Positions 45,092 to 53,641 of a stretch of DNA of 64,000 nt are shown here, one piece after another. Below the pieces are notes generated by a model. That model made no database searches, had not been told where the DNA came from, and saw nothing but the letters and a program-made list of their open reading frames with translations. This DNA comes from Bacteroidaceae bacterium (GTDB lineage: Bacteria; Bacteroidota; Bacteroidia; Bacteroidales; Bacteroidaceae): assembly GCA_017509605.1 (NCBI GenBank), contig JAFWPH010000017.1, forward strand, positions 1 to 64,000. The letters are read 5' to 3'. A program made the position numbers and the translations under genes. How positions within the stretch are numbered: the first letter of the stretch is position 1; the number at the start of each line of letters is the position of its first letter.

Positions 45092-45814
45092 ATGGAAATT
45101 AAGAAATCAGAAAAAGCGGATCTGGAGAAACACAAAGGTACGTCTCTCCTTATAGGCTACATCGTGGCGTTGGCGCTGCTCTTTGCTTGCTTTGAGTACA
45201 CCACACGCGACTATGTCGAGACTGAGCCTGTCATCTACGCTGCTTCTGCAGTGTCAGAGGAGGAAGTAATCCCCATCACTCAGCCCATCTTCCAAGCTGC
45301 TCCACCACCACCAGCTAATGCACCACAGGTGTTTGAGGTGCTCAACGTGGTCGACAACAACAAGGAAATCGCTGAGGAAGAGGAAATCGAGTCTACCGAG
45401 GCTTCCACAGAGGCCATCAGCGGTCCTTCAGGCCCCGTGGTGACTGGTCCCGTGGTGACAGGACCTGTGACTGCTGTCGAGGAGGAAACCGACGAAGGAC
45501 AGATCTTCCAGGTGGTAGAGCAGATGCCTGAGTTCCCAGGTGGTATGGAGGCACTCATGAAGTACCTGCAGAAGAACATCAAGTATCCTTCACGCGCACA
45601 GGACAACAACGTGCAGGGTCGTGTGATGGTGACCTTCGTGGTCAACAAGGACGGTTCTATCGTGGATCCTGAGGTCATCAAGGCCGTGGATAAGGACCTT
45701 GACAACGAGGCGCTCCGCGTGGTGAAAGGCATGCCTAAGTGGAACCCAGGTAAGCAGCGTGGTAAACCAGTGCGCGTGAAATACACTGTGCCTGTGACTT
45801 TCCGCCTGCAGTAA
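45092..45814 (+). CDS. tonB: energy transducer TonB
   Basis: 240 residues. A short cytoplasmic start, one membrane helix (about 20-36, LLIGYIVALALLFACF), a periplasmic Pro/Glu-rich spacer with PPPP and the repeat VVTGPVVTGPV, and a C-terminal TonB domain (FPGGMEALMKYLQKNIKYP, VQGRVMVTFVVNKDGSI, KWNPGKQRGKPVRV). Bacteroidetes TonB domains of this form link the inner-membrane motor to SusC-like receptors. The motor genes exbB and exbD lie 2.3 kb downstream. Confidence 0.95.
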   Translation: MEIKKSEKADLEKHKGTSLLIGYIVALALLFACFEYTTRDYVETEPVIYAASAVSEEEVIPITQPIFQAAPPPPANAPQVFEVLNVVDNNKEIAEEEEIESTEASTEAISGPSGPVVTGPVVTGPVTAVEEETDEGQIFQVVEQMPEFPGGMEALMKYLQKNIKYPSRAQDNNVQGRVMVTFVVNKDGSIVDPEVIKAVDKDLDNEALRVVKGMPKWNPGKQRGKPVRVKYTVPVTFRLQ

Positions 45815-45840
45815 TGCTCATCTGTTGAATCAGGATAAGG

Positions 45841-45883
45841 AAAAATGGACTGCAAACCATCAATGCGGTCCATTTTTCTTTTC
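45841..45883 (+). terminator. terminator after tonB
   Basis: AAAAATGGAC (45841-45850) pairs with GTCCATTTTT (45868-45877), followed by CTTTTCC. Strong stem with a T-rich end. Confidence 0.8.
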
Positions 45884-45885
45884 CC

Positions 45886-45969
45886 TTTTAACTTCCCCTT
45901 TAACTCCCTTTTTAACTTCCATTTTAACTTCCATTTTAACTTCCATTTTAACTCCCTTTTTAACTCCCT
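45886..45969 (+). repeat. 12-base tandem repeat, seven units
   Basis: Units: TTTTAACTTCCC, CTTTAACTCCCT, three copies of TTTTAACTTCCA, two of TTTTAACTCCCT. It fills the gap between the tonB terminator and the next gene, ending 14 bases before the ATG. Two related units (CTTTAACTCCCA, CTTTAGCTCCCT) occur at 51401-51424. Confidence 0.85.
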
Positions 45970-45983
45970 TTTAATATATAATA

Positions 45984-46964
45984 ATGTATATGTACAGTCA
46001 AGAACAACTCACCACGGGTATCAACGACTATATCGATGCCTTGAACTACAATCCGCAACCTTCAGGACTTTACGATCCCATTAGGTATGTACTTGCGGCT
46101 GGAGGCAAACGTATGAGGTGTATATTGATGCTCATGGCTTATAATATGTATAAGGAGGATGTCAAGACCATCTATCCCAATGCGGCCGGACTCGAGACTT
46201 ACCACAATTTCACGCTCCTCCACGACGACCTCATGGACAGAGCCGATATGCGAAGAGGACGGCCTACCGTTCACAAGAAGTGGAACGACAACGCCGCCAT
46301 CCTCTCTGGTGATGCCATGATTATCTTGGCATACCAGCTGATGACTTGCAATGGCGGTCAGAACCAGGACAAGATACTCAAGACTTTCTCCGACGCCGCG
46401 CTCGGAGTCTGCGAGGGACAGCAGTACGACATGGAGTTTGAGCAAAGGGATGATGTGACGGAAGGGGAGTATATGGAGATGATTCGGCTCAAGACCTCCG
46501 TACTACTTGCCGCGGCGCTCAAAATCGGCGCACTGCTCGCTGGGGCAAGCGATGACGACGCACAACTCCTCTACGAGTTCGGTGAGAAAGTAGGACTGGC
46601 CTTCCAACTCCAGGACGACTACCTCGATGTCTATGGCGACCCTAAGGTCTTCGGCAAAAAGATCGGAGGCGACATACTCTGCAACAAGAAGACCTTCATG
46701 CTCATCAACACAATGGCGCTCTGCGACGATTTGCAGAGAAAGGATTTACAGGCATGGATTGACAAGGCTGACTTCGTGCCGGAGGAAAAAATCAAGGCGG
46801 TAAAAGCCATCTACGATGCCGTTGACATCAAGACCGTGTGCAAGAACAAGATGCAACAGCTCTACGACGAGGGATTCCTCGCTTTCTCTAAAGTCAGTGT
46901 CGAGGAGTCACGCAAGACGATGCTGAAGGAGTACGTGGAGCAGCTGATGGGAAGGAAATACTGA
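45984..46964 (+). CDS. polyprenyl diphosphate synthase (FPP/GGPP type)
   Basis: 326 residues. First aspartate-rich motif in LLHDDLMDRADMRRGRPT (DDxxD), second in FQLQDDYLDVYGD, with GGKRMR for diphosphate binding and KTSVLLAAALKIGA. It condenses IPP with allylic diphosphates. The chain length cannot be read safely. Start ATG at 45984, with an alternative two codons later. Directly linked to tatD, which begins one base after its stop. Confidence 0.92.
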   Translation: MYMYSQEQLTTGINDYIDALNYNPQPSGLYDPIRYVLAAGGKRMRCILMLMAYNMYKEDVKTIYPNAAGLETYHNFTLLHDDLMDRADMRRGRPTVHKKWNDNAAILSGDAMIILAYQLMTCNGGQNQDKILKTFSDAALGVCEGQQYDMEFEQRDDVTEGEYMEMIRLKTSVLLAAALKIGALLAGASDDDAQLLYEFGEKVGLAFQLQDDYLDVYGDPKVFGKKIGGDILCNKKTFMLINTMALCDDLQRKDLQAWIDKADFVPEEKIKAVKAIYDAVDIKTVCKNKMQQLYDEGFLAFSKVSVEESRKTMLKEYVEQLMGRKY

Positions 46965-46965
46965 T

Positions 46966-47757
46966 ATGCTCATCGACACCCACGCACATATCGACGGAGA
47001 GGAGTTCGACGACGACCGCCTCGAAGTCATCAGTCGTGCCAAGGAGGCAGGGGTGGGGAGCGTCTTCATCCCTAATGTCAATGTCGCTGGCGTTGGTAAG
47101 ATGCTGCAGGTCTGCTCCGAAAACCCTGGATACCTCTATCCCATGATCGGACTTCATCCTGAAGACGTGGATGCCGATTACCAGAAGGCGCTCGACACCC
47201 TGGAACGGATGATCACTCCCGACAATCCGTTCATCGCTGTAGGCGAGGTTGGACTCGACTTCTATTGGGACACGACATTCCGGGCGCAGCAGGTGGAGGC
47301 TTTCGAATCCCAGGTCGAATGGGCGCTGGAATACGACCTGCCGTTGATGATACACGCTCGGTCGGCGCATCAGCAACTGGTGGAAACCTTGGATAAATAT
47401 CGGGGAAGAGGCTTGACGGGCGTCTTTCATTGTTTCACTGGCACTGAGGAGGAAGCACGGCAGTTGCTCGCATTCGAGGGGTTCGCATTGGGTATAGGAG
47501 GCGTCCTTACCTTCAAGAAGTCCAAACTGCCAGAGGTGCTGGCACGTGTCGTCCCACTCGAGAGGGTGGTGCTCGAAACCGACTCGCCCTATATGGCACC
47601 GGTACCTCATCGGGGAAAACGAAACGAATGCGCATTCGTCGCCGAGGTGGCAAAATACCTCTCACAAGTCTATCAAGTGGAGGAAGAGGTCATTGAGGCA
47701 ACAACAACCGACAATGCAACCAGAATTTTCAAAAAATACCCTACTTTGAGGTCATAA
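46966..47757 (+). CDS. tatD: TatD-family DNase/metal-dependent hydrolase
   Basis: 263 residues. Metal ligands of the TatD barrel: IDTHAHID at the start, PMIGLHPEDV, VGEVGLDFYWD, MIHARSAHQ, FHCFTGT, and ETDSPYMAPVPHRGKRNE near the end. TatD proteins are 3'-5' exodeoxyribonucleases acting in repair or DNA degradation. Probably co-transcribed with the polyprenyl synthase. Confidence 0.95.
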   Translation: MLIDTHAHIDGEEFDDDRLEVISRAKEAGVGSVFIPNVNVAGVGKMLQVCSENPGYLYPMIGLHPEDVDADYQKALDTLERMITPDNPFIAVGEVGLDFYWDTTFRAQQVEAFESQVEWALEYDLPLMIHARSAHQQLVETLDKYRGRGLTGVFHCFTGTEEEARQLLAFEGFALGIGGVLTFKKSKLPEVLARVVPLERVVLETDSPYMAPVPHRGKRNECAFVAEVAKYLSQVYQVEEEVIEATTTDNATRIFKKYPTLRS

Positions 47758-47854
47758 AACAACGAAATTGCGTTTTTTTTCATCAAAAAATGAAGTTTAA
47801 CTCGCAAACGTTCGTTTAGTATAAAAAAAATAGGTATTTTTGTCTTTGAAATCG

Positions 47855-47884
47855 TTGGCAAGTCACATTTTTTTTGTAATTTGC
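47855..47884 (+). promoter_or_regulatory. promoter for tRNA-Ser
   Basis: TTGG at 47855-47858, then TAATTTGC at 47877-47884 (19 bases after TTG). The tRNA begins at 47925. Confidence 0.5.
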
Positions 47885-47924
47885 ACCCGATTTCTAACAG
47901 ATAGGGTGAATTGCGGCCTTACAA

Positions 47925-48012
47925 GGAGAGATGCTCGAGTGGCTGAAGAGGCACGCCTGGAAAGCGTGTAACCGTCAAAAGCGGTTCCGGGGTTCGAATC
48001 CCCGTCTCTCCG
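47925..48012 (+). tRNA. tRNA-Ser(GGA)
   Basis: 88 bases with a seven-base acceptor stem (GGAGAGA at 47925-47931, TCTCTCC at 48005-48011) and discriminator G at 48012. Anticodon loop CTGGAAA carries GGA, T-loop GGTTCGAATCC is standard, and the long variable arm (CCGTCAAAAGCGG) marks a serine tRNA. CCA is not encoded. It lies 108 bases before exbB with no terminator between, so read-through into exbB is possible. Confidence 0.96.
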
Positions 48013-48119
48013 CTTACCTATCAATGACAACAAAATTGGCTAAGAAAAGAAAAACGATCATAACACTAACGAAAATAAGAAACATTAATAATTATTAATC
48101 TTAAAAATTCAAACACACA

Positions 48120-48941
48120 ATGAAAAAAGTATTTGCAATCATTGCTTTGATGGGAGTCTTCACTTTCGGAATGACTCAGTCAGTATTTGCTCAGGATGAG
48201 GCAAGTGTGGATTCTGCTGCTGTTGAGCAGGTGGACTCCGCAGCTGTTGACTCTGCTGCTACAGAAACTGAAGAAGTGGCTGCTCCTGCACCAGAGGTGG
48301 AGGAAGCTGGTATGTACAAGAACATCAAGACCAAGTTCATTGAGGGTTCTGCAGGATTCATGGCTCTCGTAGCTGTCGCTCTTATCCTCGGTCTTGCTTT
48401 CTGTATCGAGCGTATCATCTATCTCTCTCTCGCTGATGTGAACACAAAGAAACTGCTCGAGGGCATCGAGGACAAAGTCAACAAGGGAGACATCGAAGGC
48501 GCTAAGGCTATCGCACGCGACGAGCGCGGACCAGTGGCTTCTATCGCTTACCAGGGACTCATGCGTATCGACCAGGGACTCGACGTGGTGGAGCGTTCTG
48601 TTGTTTCATACGGAGCTGTGCAGTCAAGCTACCTCGAGAAGGGTTGCTCATGGATCACACTCTTCATCGCCATGGCACCGTCTCTCGGATTCTTGGGAAC
48701 TGTGATCGGTATGGTGCAGGCTTTCGATGATATCCAGCGCGCAGGTGACATCTCTCCGACAGTCGTTGCCGGTGGTATGAAGGTGGCCCTTATCACAACA
48801 ATCTTCGGTATCGTCGTTGCTCTTATTCTCCAGGTATTCTACAACTACATCCTTGCAAAGATCGAGGGTATCACTTCCAAGATGGAGGATGCTACCATCT
48901 CTCTGCTCGACATCGTTTCCAAGTACGAGGCTAAGAAATAA
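48120..48941 (+). CDS. exbB: ExbB/TolQ-type proton channel subunit
   Basis: 273 residues. A cleavable-looking N-terminal segment (ends VFAQDEAS), an Ala/Glu/Val-rich periplasmic linker, then MotA/TolQ/ExbB domain with helices near 78-95, 180-200 and 215-240; the family stretch is LGFLGTVIGMVQAFD followed by GGMKVALITTIFGIVVALI. Proton flow through ExbB-ExbD energises TonB. First protein gene after the tRNA. Confidence 0.93.
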   Translation: MKKVFAIIALMGVFTFGMTQSVFAQDEASVDSAAVEQVDSAAVDSAATETEEVAAPAPEVEEAGMYKNIKTKFIEGSAGFMALVAVALILGLAFCIERIIYLSLADVNTKKLLEGIEDKVNKGDIEGAKAIARDERGPVASIAYQGLMRIDQGLDVVERSVVSYGAVQSSYLEKGCSWITLFIAMAPSLGFLGTVIGMVQAFDDIQRAGDISPTVVAGGMKVALITTIFGIVVALILQVFYNYILAKIEGITSKMEDATISLLDIVSKYEAKK

Positions 48942-49004
48942 TCCCGGCTTGCAGAACCAACCTTTGTAGTAAAGTAGTATTAATCAATTAAAGGAGAACA
49001 ATCA

Positions 49005-49487
49005 ATGAAATCATTAAAAATATCAGATTACGTCCTTTGGGGTCTGTTTGGACTTAGCGCTATCGTACTCCTGCTCTTCTTGTTCGTGGGATACGACACT
49101 CCATACGAGGAGGCTCCGAAGTTCGTCGCTCCTAAGATGCTCGACGTCCTGCTGTGGTGGATGTACATCCTCATCGCTGCCACTGCCGTCTTGACCATCT
49201 GGAGTGCCATCAAAGGAATGGGCGCAGCTGGTGGTCCCCAAGCTAAAGGCTTGGCGGGCAAGACTGGTTACATCGCTTTTGGACTGCTCATTGTCTCTGT
49301 CATCATCGGTGCTTTGGTAGGTGCCGCCGACAAGGATACACTCCTCATCAACGGTCATGCTTTCTCAGCTGCCGAACACAAGACAGACTACCTGCTCACT
49401 GACATCTCCATGATCTCCATCACTATCATGATGGTGGCAACGATCATCGCACTTATCGTCAGCATGGTAATTCAGCCTAAGAAATAA
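49005..49487 (+). CDS. membrane protein of unknown function between exbB and exbD
   Basis: 160 residues, three to four membrane helices (near 10-28, 47-65, 88-106 and 135-156). A Gly/Ala-rich cytoplasmic loop (GMGAAGGPQAKGLAGKTG) is seen. The position between exbB and exbD suggests a motor accessory. No catalytic motif. Upstream gap 63 bases with AAAGGAG site, downstream 21 bases. Confidence 0.75.
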   Translation: MKSLKISDYVLWGLFGLSAIVLLLFLFVGYDTPYEEAPKFVAPKMLDVLLWWMYILIAATAVLTIWSAIKGMGAAGGPQAKGLAGKTGYIAFGLLIVSVIIGALVGAADKDTLLINGHAFSAAEHKTDYLLTDISMISITIMMVATIIALIVSMVIQPKK

Positions 49488-49508
49488 CATCAGAAGAAAG
49501 GAGTAACT

Positions 49509-50153
49509 ATGGCAAGAAAGAAAAGAAAAATGCCGTCGTTGAACACGACATCTACGGCTGACATCTCGTTCATGTTGCTCATCTTCTTCCTGGTAACAAC
49601 ATCTATGGACACCGACCGTGGTCTGGGACGTACACTCCCCAAACCACCAGAGGATGAGGAACAGCAAAACGAAATCGATGTGAAGGAGCGTAACCTCCTC
49701 AATATCCGTGTCAACAAGGACAACTACCTGATGATCGGTGACGATTTCGTATCCCTCGCTGATGTTAAGCCAAGGGCTAAGGAATTTATCGCCAACTTCG
49801 AGAATCTTAGCAACCTCCCCGAGAGAAATCCTAAGAGCATCGAACTTCTTGAGAACTCAAGGCTCAGCAGTAGTCCTGAAGCAGGAAAATACATGACTGC
49901 ATCCGGAAAACTGATGGTCACCGACAAGCACGTCATCTCTGTGCAGACCGACCGTGGTACAAGCTACTGGGTCTATTTCGAGGTGCAGAACGAGCTTGTG
50001 GCTGCTTACAACGAACTGCGTGACGATCTCGCTGAGGCTGCTTTCGGCCGCCATTACGAGAACTGCACTTCAGAAGAGCAGGAGGCTATACGTCATTTCT
50101 ATCCTCAGAAGATATCTGAGGCCGAACCCAAAAAATACGGAAAGGCTTTATAA
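49509..50153 (+). CDS. exbD: ExbD/TolR biopolymer transport protein (first copy)
   Basis: 214 residues. One membrane helix near 17-32 with the family Asp at position 19 (TADISFMLLIFFLV). The periplasmic domain has NIRVNKDNYLMIGDD. Longer than classical ExbD (about 140), with extra C-terminal sequence. Stop and next start overlap (TAATG), so it is coupled to the second exbD. Confidence 0.9.
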   Translation: MARKKRKMPSLNTTSTADISFMLLIFFLVTTSMDTDRGLGRTLPKPPEDEEQQNEIDVKERNLLNIRVNKDNYLMIGDDFVSLADVKPRAKEFIANFENLSNLPERNPKSIELLENSRLSSSPEAGKYMTASGKLMVTDKHVISVQTDRGTSYWVYFEVQNELVAAYNELRDDLAEAAFGRHYENCTSEEQEAIRHFYPQKISEAEPKKYGKAL

Positions 50154-50620
50154 TGAGTAGATTTAATGGAGGGAACAAAAGGGAAATGCCCGAACTGTCA
50201 ACTTCTTCACTCCCTGACCTGATCTTCACCATCCTCTTCTTCTTCATGATGGTTACATCCATGCGTGAGGTGACACTGAAGGTGAGAATACAGAAACCTG
50301 TGGGAACAGAACTTGAGAAATTGGCACGTAAGTCATGTACTTCGTTCATTTACATCGGTAAACCAACCGAAATGCTGAAAGCCCAGTATGGTGAAGGCAC
50401 TCGTATTCAGCTCAATGATGACTACGCAGAAGCAACCGAAATCTACAATTTCGTGATGTCTGACCGTGGAGAACTTGCAGAAATCGATAAACCTTTCTAC
50501 ACCATCTCGTTGAAAGTGGACCGCGAGACACCTATGGGTATCGTGACCGATGTAAAGCAAGCGCTCAGAAAGGCGTACGCCTTGAAGATCGTATATTCAG
50601 CTGACCAAAAAAATGATTAG
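50153..50620 (+). CDS. exbD: ExbD/TolR biopolymer transport protein (second copy)
   Basis: 155 residues. Helix near 19-38 with the family Asp in STSSLPDLIFTILFFFMMV. The C-terminal domain ends in VTDVKQALRKAYALKIVYSA. Two unequal exbD genes in tandem suggest a hetero-oligomeric motor. Ends before a strong terminator. Confidence 0.9.
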   Translation: MSRFNGGNKREMPELSTSSLPDLIFTILFFFMMVTSMREVTLKVRIQKPVGTELEKLARKSCTSFIYIGKPTEMLKAQYGEGTRIQLNDDYAEATEIYNFVMSDRGELAEIDKPFYTISLKVDRETPMGIVTDVKQALRKAYALKIVYSADQKND

Positions 50621-50645
50621 CCAAACGTGGCTATGAAACAATAGG

Positions 50646-50678
50646 AAAAAAGAGGATGCCCACAGCATCCTCTTTTTT
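50646..50678 (+). terminator. terminator of the exb operon
   Basis: AAAAAAGAGGATGC (50646-50659) pairs perfectly with GCATCCTCTTTTTT (50665-50678) around a 5-base loop. Confidence 0.9.
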
Positions 50679-50680
50679 AG

Positions 50681-50748
50681 CTATAGTATCTATAGCATCT
50701 ATAGTATCTATAGCATCTATAGTATCTATAGCATCTATAGAATCTATA
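50681..50748 (+). repeat. 9-base tandem repeat, seven units
   Basis: Alternating CTATAGTAT and CTATAGCAT units, ending CTATAGAAT, then a partial unit. It begins two bases after the exb terminator and ends about 26 bases before queH. Confidence 0.85.
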
Positions 50749-50774
50749 ATTTTTCTCCTCTCAACTCTATCAAA

Positions 50775-51359
50775 ATGCCTATGCCACTCTCCATTCAGAC
50801 CCCAGACGGTTCCAATCGTATCTTGCTGCACACCTGCTGCGCGCCTTGCAGTTCTGCCATCATAGAGTGCTTGCTTCAGCACAGCATCACACCTGTCGTC
50901 TATTATTGCAATCCCAACATCTACCCTCAGGAGGAGTACCTCATACGCAAGAACGAGTGCTCGCGCTATGCGCAGTCGCTTGGACTTGAGATTGTGGATG
51001 CTGACTACGACCACGATGCTTGGTTGCAGAAGATGAAAGGACTGGAGAACGAGCCTGAACGTGGCGCTCGTTGCCTTAACTGCTTCAAGATGCGTTTGCT
51101 CGACACAGCGCGTTACGCGCACGAACATGGTTTCACCGTCATCACTACAACGCTCGCCTCAAGCCGATGGAAAAGTCTTGAACAAATCAATGAAGCTGGC
51201 AGTTGGGCGACATCACAATTCCCAGATGTCATCTTCTGGGATCAGAACTGGCGTAAGGGAGGTCTGCAGGAACGTCGCCTCGCCATCATCAAGGAATACA
51301 ATTTCTACAACCAGCAGTACTGCGGCTGCGAGTTTAGTATCAGATCCATTGACCATTGA
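50775..51359 (+). CDS. queH: epoxyqueuosine reductase QueH
   Basis: 194 residues (DUF208). Cys motifs typical of QueH: HTCCAPCSS near residue 19, CLNCFKMRL near 102, and YCGC near the end. It reduces epoxyqueuosine to queuosine in tRNA, replacing QueG. A second ATG two codons in (50781) is also possible. Its last codons lie within a 7-base tandem repeat (CATTGAC/CATTGAT). Confidence 0.93.
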   Translation: MPMPLSIQTPDGSNRILLHTCCAPCSSAIIECLLQHSITPVVYYCNPNIYPQEEYLIRKNECSRYAQSLGLEIVDADYDHDAWLQKMKGLENEPERGARCLNCFKMRLLDTARYAHEHGFTVITTTLASSRWKSLEQINEAGSWATSQFPDVIFWDQNWRKGGLQERRLAIIKEYNFYNQQYCGCEFSIRSIDH

Positions 51360-51374
51360 TCATTGACCATTGAC
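51347..51374 (+). repeat. 7-base tandem repeat at the queH 3' end
   Basis: Four units CATTGAC, CATTGAT, CATTGAC, CATTGAC; the first overlaps the last queH codons and stop. Confidence 0.75.
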
Positions 51375-51400
51375 TTCGCCGAAACAAATACTATCGTCCA

Positions 51401-51424
51401 CTTTAACTCCCACTTTAGCTCCCT
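51401..51424 (+). repeat. two units related to the 12-base repeat at 45886
   Basis: CTTTAACTCCCA and CTTTAGCTCCCT follow each other directly upstream of the PorE-like stop codon (51426). Same unit length and similar sequence as 45886-45969. Confidence 0.65.
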
Positions 51425-51425
51425 C

Positions 51426-53495
51426 TTAGAATAGGAAATCTTCCTCTTCCTCGTTCTTGCGGGCGGGCTGATCCGGTTTCTTGTTCATGCTTTCCTGAAT
51501 CTCTTTCATGGTCATGCCGTAGGTGGTTCGCAGCACACGGAACTCCGTACGGCGGTTCAGTGCGTTGCATATTTCTTGGTCATCCTCAGAACCCAGTTTC
51601 TTGATATATGCTTCCGTCAGTGTGTCGCCTTCATTCAGGAACTTATACGTCTCTGTGAGTTTACGTCTCACAACCTTCGGACGCGACTCGCCATAGCCTT
51701 TGGCTGTCAGGCGGTCGCTTTTGATGCCGTGGGCAATCAGATACCTCACTACCGACTCCGCGCGTCGTTGCGACAGACGCTCGTTGTAAGCGTCATTGCC
51801 GCGATAGTCGCAGTGCGCACTCAACTCGATGGTGATATTAGGGTTCTCATTGAGCATAACCACCAGTTTGTCGAGGGCTTCCGTCGAAGCGTCGGTCAAG
51901 GTCGCCTTGTCGAACTCATAGAAGATATTGTCGATCAACACCGGGATGTTGATGGGTGGCAAAGGGAATTGAAGTGTGCTGTCGATGCTCTCGTTGGTGT
52001 CCCATGGGAGGCTGATCTCCTGCTTCACGTTCAAGTAGCCCTTGCAGGTACCAAGCAGCACGTAATCCACACCAGGTTTGATGACCTGCGTGAACGAACC
52101 GTCCATCTTTACGCTTAACTTCAAGTTAGTACCGTCATTGCCCACCATATAGACCAGGGCCTCGGGCAACTCATATCCATCCTTTTCATACACCCAGCCC
52201 GTGATGGTCTGCATAATCTCTGGATTCTCAAACGAGTAGATATGGTCCCAGCCTTTGCCGTCGTTGCGGTTGGAACAGAAAAATCCTCGGTTGTGGACTC
52301 CCTCGAAGGTCATGCCGAAATCGTCTCCCATCGAGTTCATGGGCGATTGCAGGTTCTCTATCGACCAACGTCCTGTGCTGTCGCTTACAGCCTTGAACAG
52401 GTCCAAGCCACCCATGCCGGGATGACCGTTCGATGAGAAGTACAGTTCGCCGTTGGGACGGAACGTGGGGAACATCTCGTCACCTGGTGTGTTGATAGGT
52501 CGCCCTACGTTCTCCACTCCACCGAAACCGTTGCTCATGATTCGTGTGCGCCAGATGTCAAGGCCGCCTTCGCCGCCGGGCATGTCGCTCACGAAATACA
52601 GCCATTCGCCATCGGGCGACACTGCGGGATGGGCGTAAGAGGAGAGGGTATCGCGGGTGATCTCGCATTTCGTGGGTTTGCTCCAACTTGCGTCGCTTCG
52701 TCTCGAACTGACGATTTCCGCATAACGTGGGTAGTCTGGGTCGGAACTGCAACGCGTCAGGTACATCGTCTTTCCGTCGGGACTTAGGCAGCAGGCACCT
52801 TCATCGTATTCGGAGTTTAAGTCACCCTCTATCTCCTCTACAGGCTTCCATTTGCCTTGTTCGTCTTTACGAGCAGCGAAAATGTCACCGTTCTTGGTGC
52901 CTGTGATACCGCTCAAATCGTCTCCTTTGGCCTGGTTGCGAGTCGAACTAAGGTAGATCACGTCGGATTCGTCACCGCCCAGCACAGGGGAGTAGTCCGA
53001 CCGTCGGGCGTTGAAGAGCTTGTCTTTCTTGATGCTGTACTGATTGGGCCTTGCCTTCCATTCCGGAGCTAACTGTGCCGAACGAATGCCGTTCCTTGCC
53101 AGTTCGTCACCAGGAACAATGTCCAAATAGAGCTTGAAGTTCTCCTCCGCGTCTTTATAACGGCCGATCTTCAGCTGCTGTTGGGCCAAGTAGAAGAGGG
53201 CTGTGCTGTCGGGGTGCTTGAACCTCACGGCGTTCTGGTAGGCGGCCACGGCTTTTGCGGCATAGTTGATGCGGCGGTAGCAGTCGGCCATGCGGAAGGC
53301 GCGGTCGCCGCGTTTGGCCTTGTCCTTGGCTGGCACACGCTGGTACGATTTCTTGTAATACGTCGAGGCCATGTAGTATTCACCCATCGCATAAAACTGG
53401 TCGCCCTTCTTCAAGGCAATACTGTCGTTGTCGCACGACGATAGTATCGCCATGCAACTAACGGCTGCCATAAGAATTGTTTTTATCCGGCGCAT
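51426..53495 (-). CDS. porE: PorE-like T9SS lipoprotein: TPR, propeller, CRD and OmpA domains
   Basis: 689 residues. Signal peptide with lipobox LSSC (lipidated Cys near 21). Order: tetratricopeptide repeats (about 25-135: GDQFYAMGEYYMASTYYKKS, FRMADCYRR); a propeller of PD40/WD-like blades (about 170-420: DYSPVLGGDESDVIYL, CLSPDGKTMYLT, AVSPDGEWLYFVSD, FRPNGELYFSS); a carboxypeptidase-regulatory-like domain (about 425-510: GWVYEKDG); and an OmpA C-terminal domain (about 530-670: ELSAHCDYRGND). This order is that of PorE of Porphyromonas, which anchors the T9SS to peptidoglycan. The call rests on architecture. Confidence 0.8.
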   Translation of the reverse strand: MRRIKTILMAAVSCMAILSSCDNDSIALKKGDQFYAMGEYYMASTYYKKSYQRVPAKDKAKRGDRAFRMADCYRRINYAAKAVAAYQNAVRFKHPDSTALFYLAQQQLKIGRYKDAEENFKLYLDIVPGDELARNGIRSAQLAPEWKARPNQYSIKKDKLFNARRSDYSPVLGGDESDVIYLSSTRNQAKGDDLSGITGTKNGDIFAARKDEQGKWKPVEEIEGDLNSEYDEGACCLSPDGKTMYLTRCSSDPDYPRYAEIVSSRRSDASWSKPTKCEITRDTLSSYAHPAVSPDGEWLYFVSDMPGGEGGLDIWRTRIMSNGFGGVENVGRPINTPGDEMFPTFRPNGELYFSSNGHPGMGGLDLFKAVSDSTGRWSIENLQSPMNSMGDDFGMTFEGVHNRGFFCSNRNDGKGWDHIYSFENPEIMQTITGWVYEKDGYELPEALVYMVGNDGTNLKLSVKMDGSFTQVIKPGVDYVLLGTCKGYLNVKQEISLPWDTNESIDSTLQFPLPPINIPVLIDNIFYEFDKATLTDASTEALDKLVVMLNENPNITIELSAHCDYRGNDAYNERLSQRRAESVVRYLIAHGIKSDRLTAKGYGESRPKVVRRKLTETYKFLNEGDTLTEAYIKKLGSEDDQEICNALNRRTEFRVLRTTYGMTMKEIQESMNKKPDQPARKNEEEEDFLF

Positions 53496-53641
53496 TGTGG
53501 TGAATAATTGGTCTTTCTTTATATAAACGCCAATCCACCTCTTTTATTGCTTTCCGCTTCGCTTTTCACTTTCACTGTTCCCCGCCTATTAGATGGCGTT
53601 TGACATTTTTATTTGTCTTTCATCACATAAATTCGTATAAA

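Noticed and set aside
45886-45969. Possible CRISPR array
   Set aside because: Units are 12 bases in direct tandem with no spacers, and no cas genes are near. Same for the 9-base array at 50681.
50631-51128. Long minus-strand and short plus-strand frames over the 9-base repeat
   Set aside because: They stay open only because the repeat length is a multiple of three (Ile/Asp/Thr or Ser/Ile repeats), and they overlap queH on the other strand.
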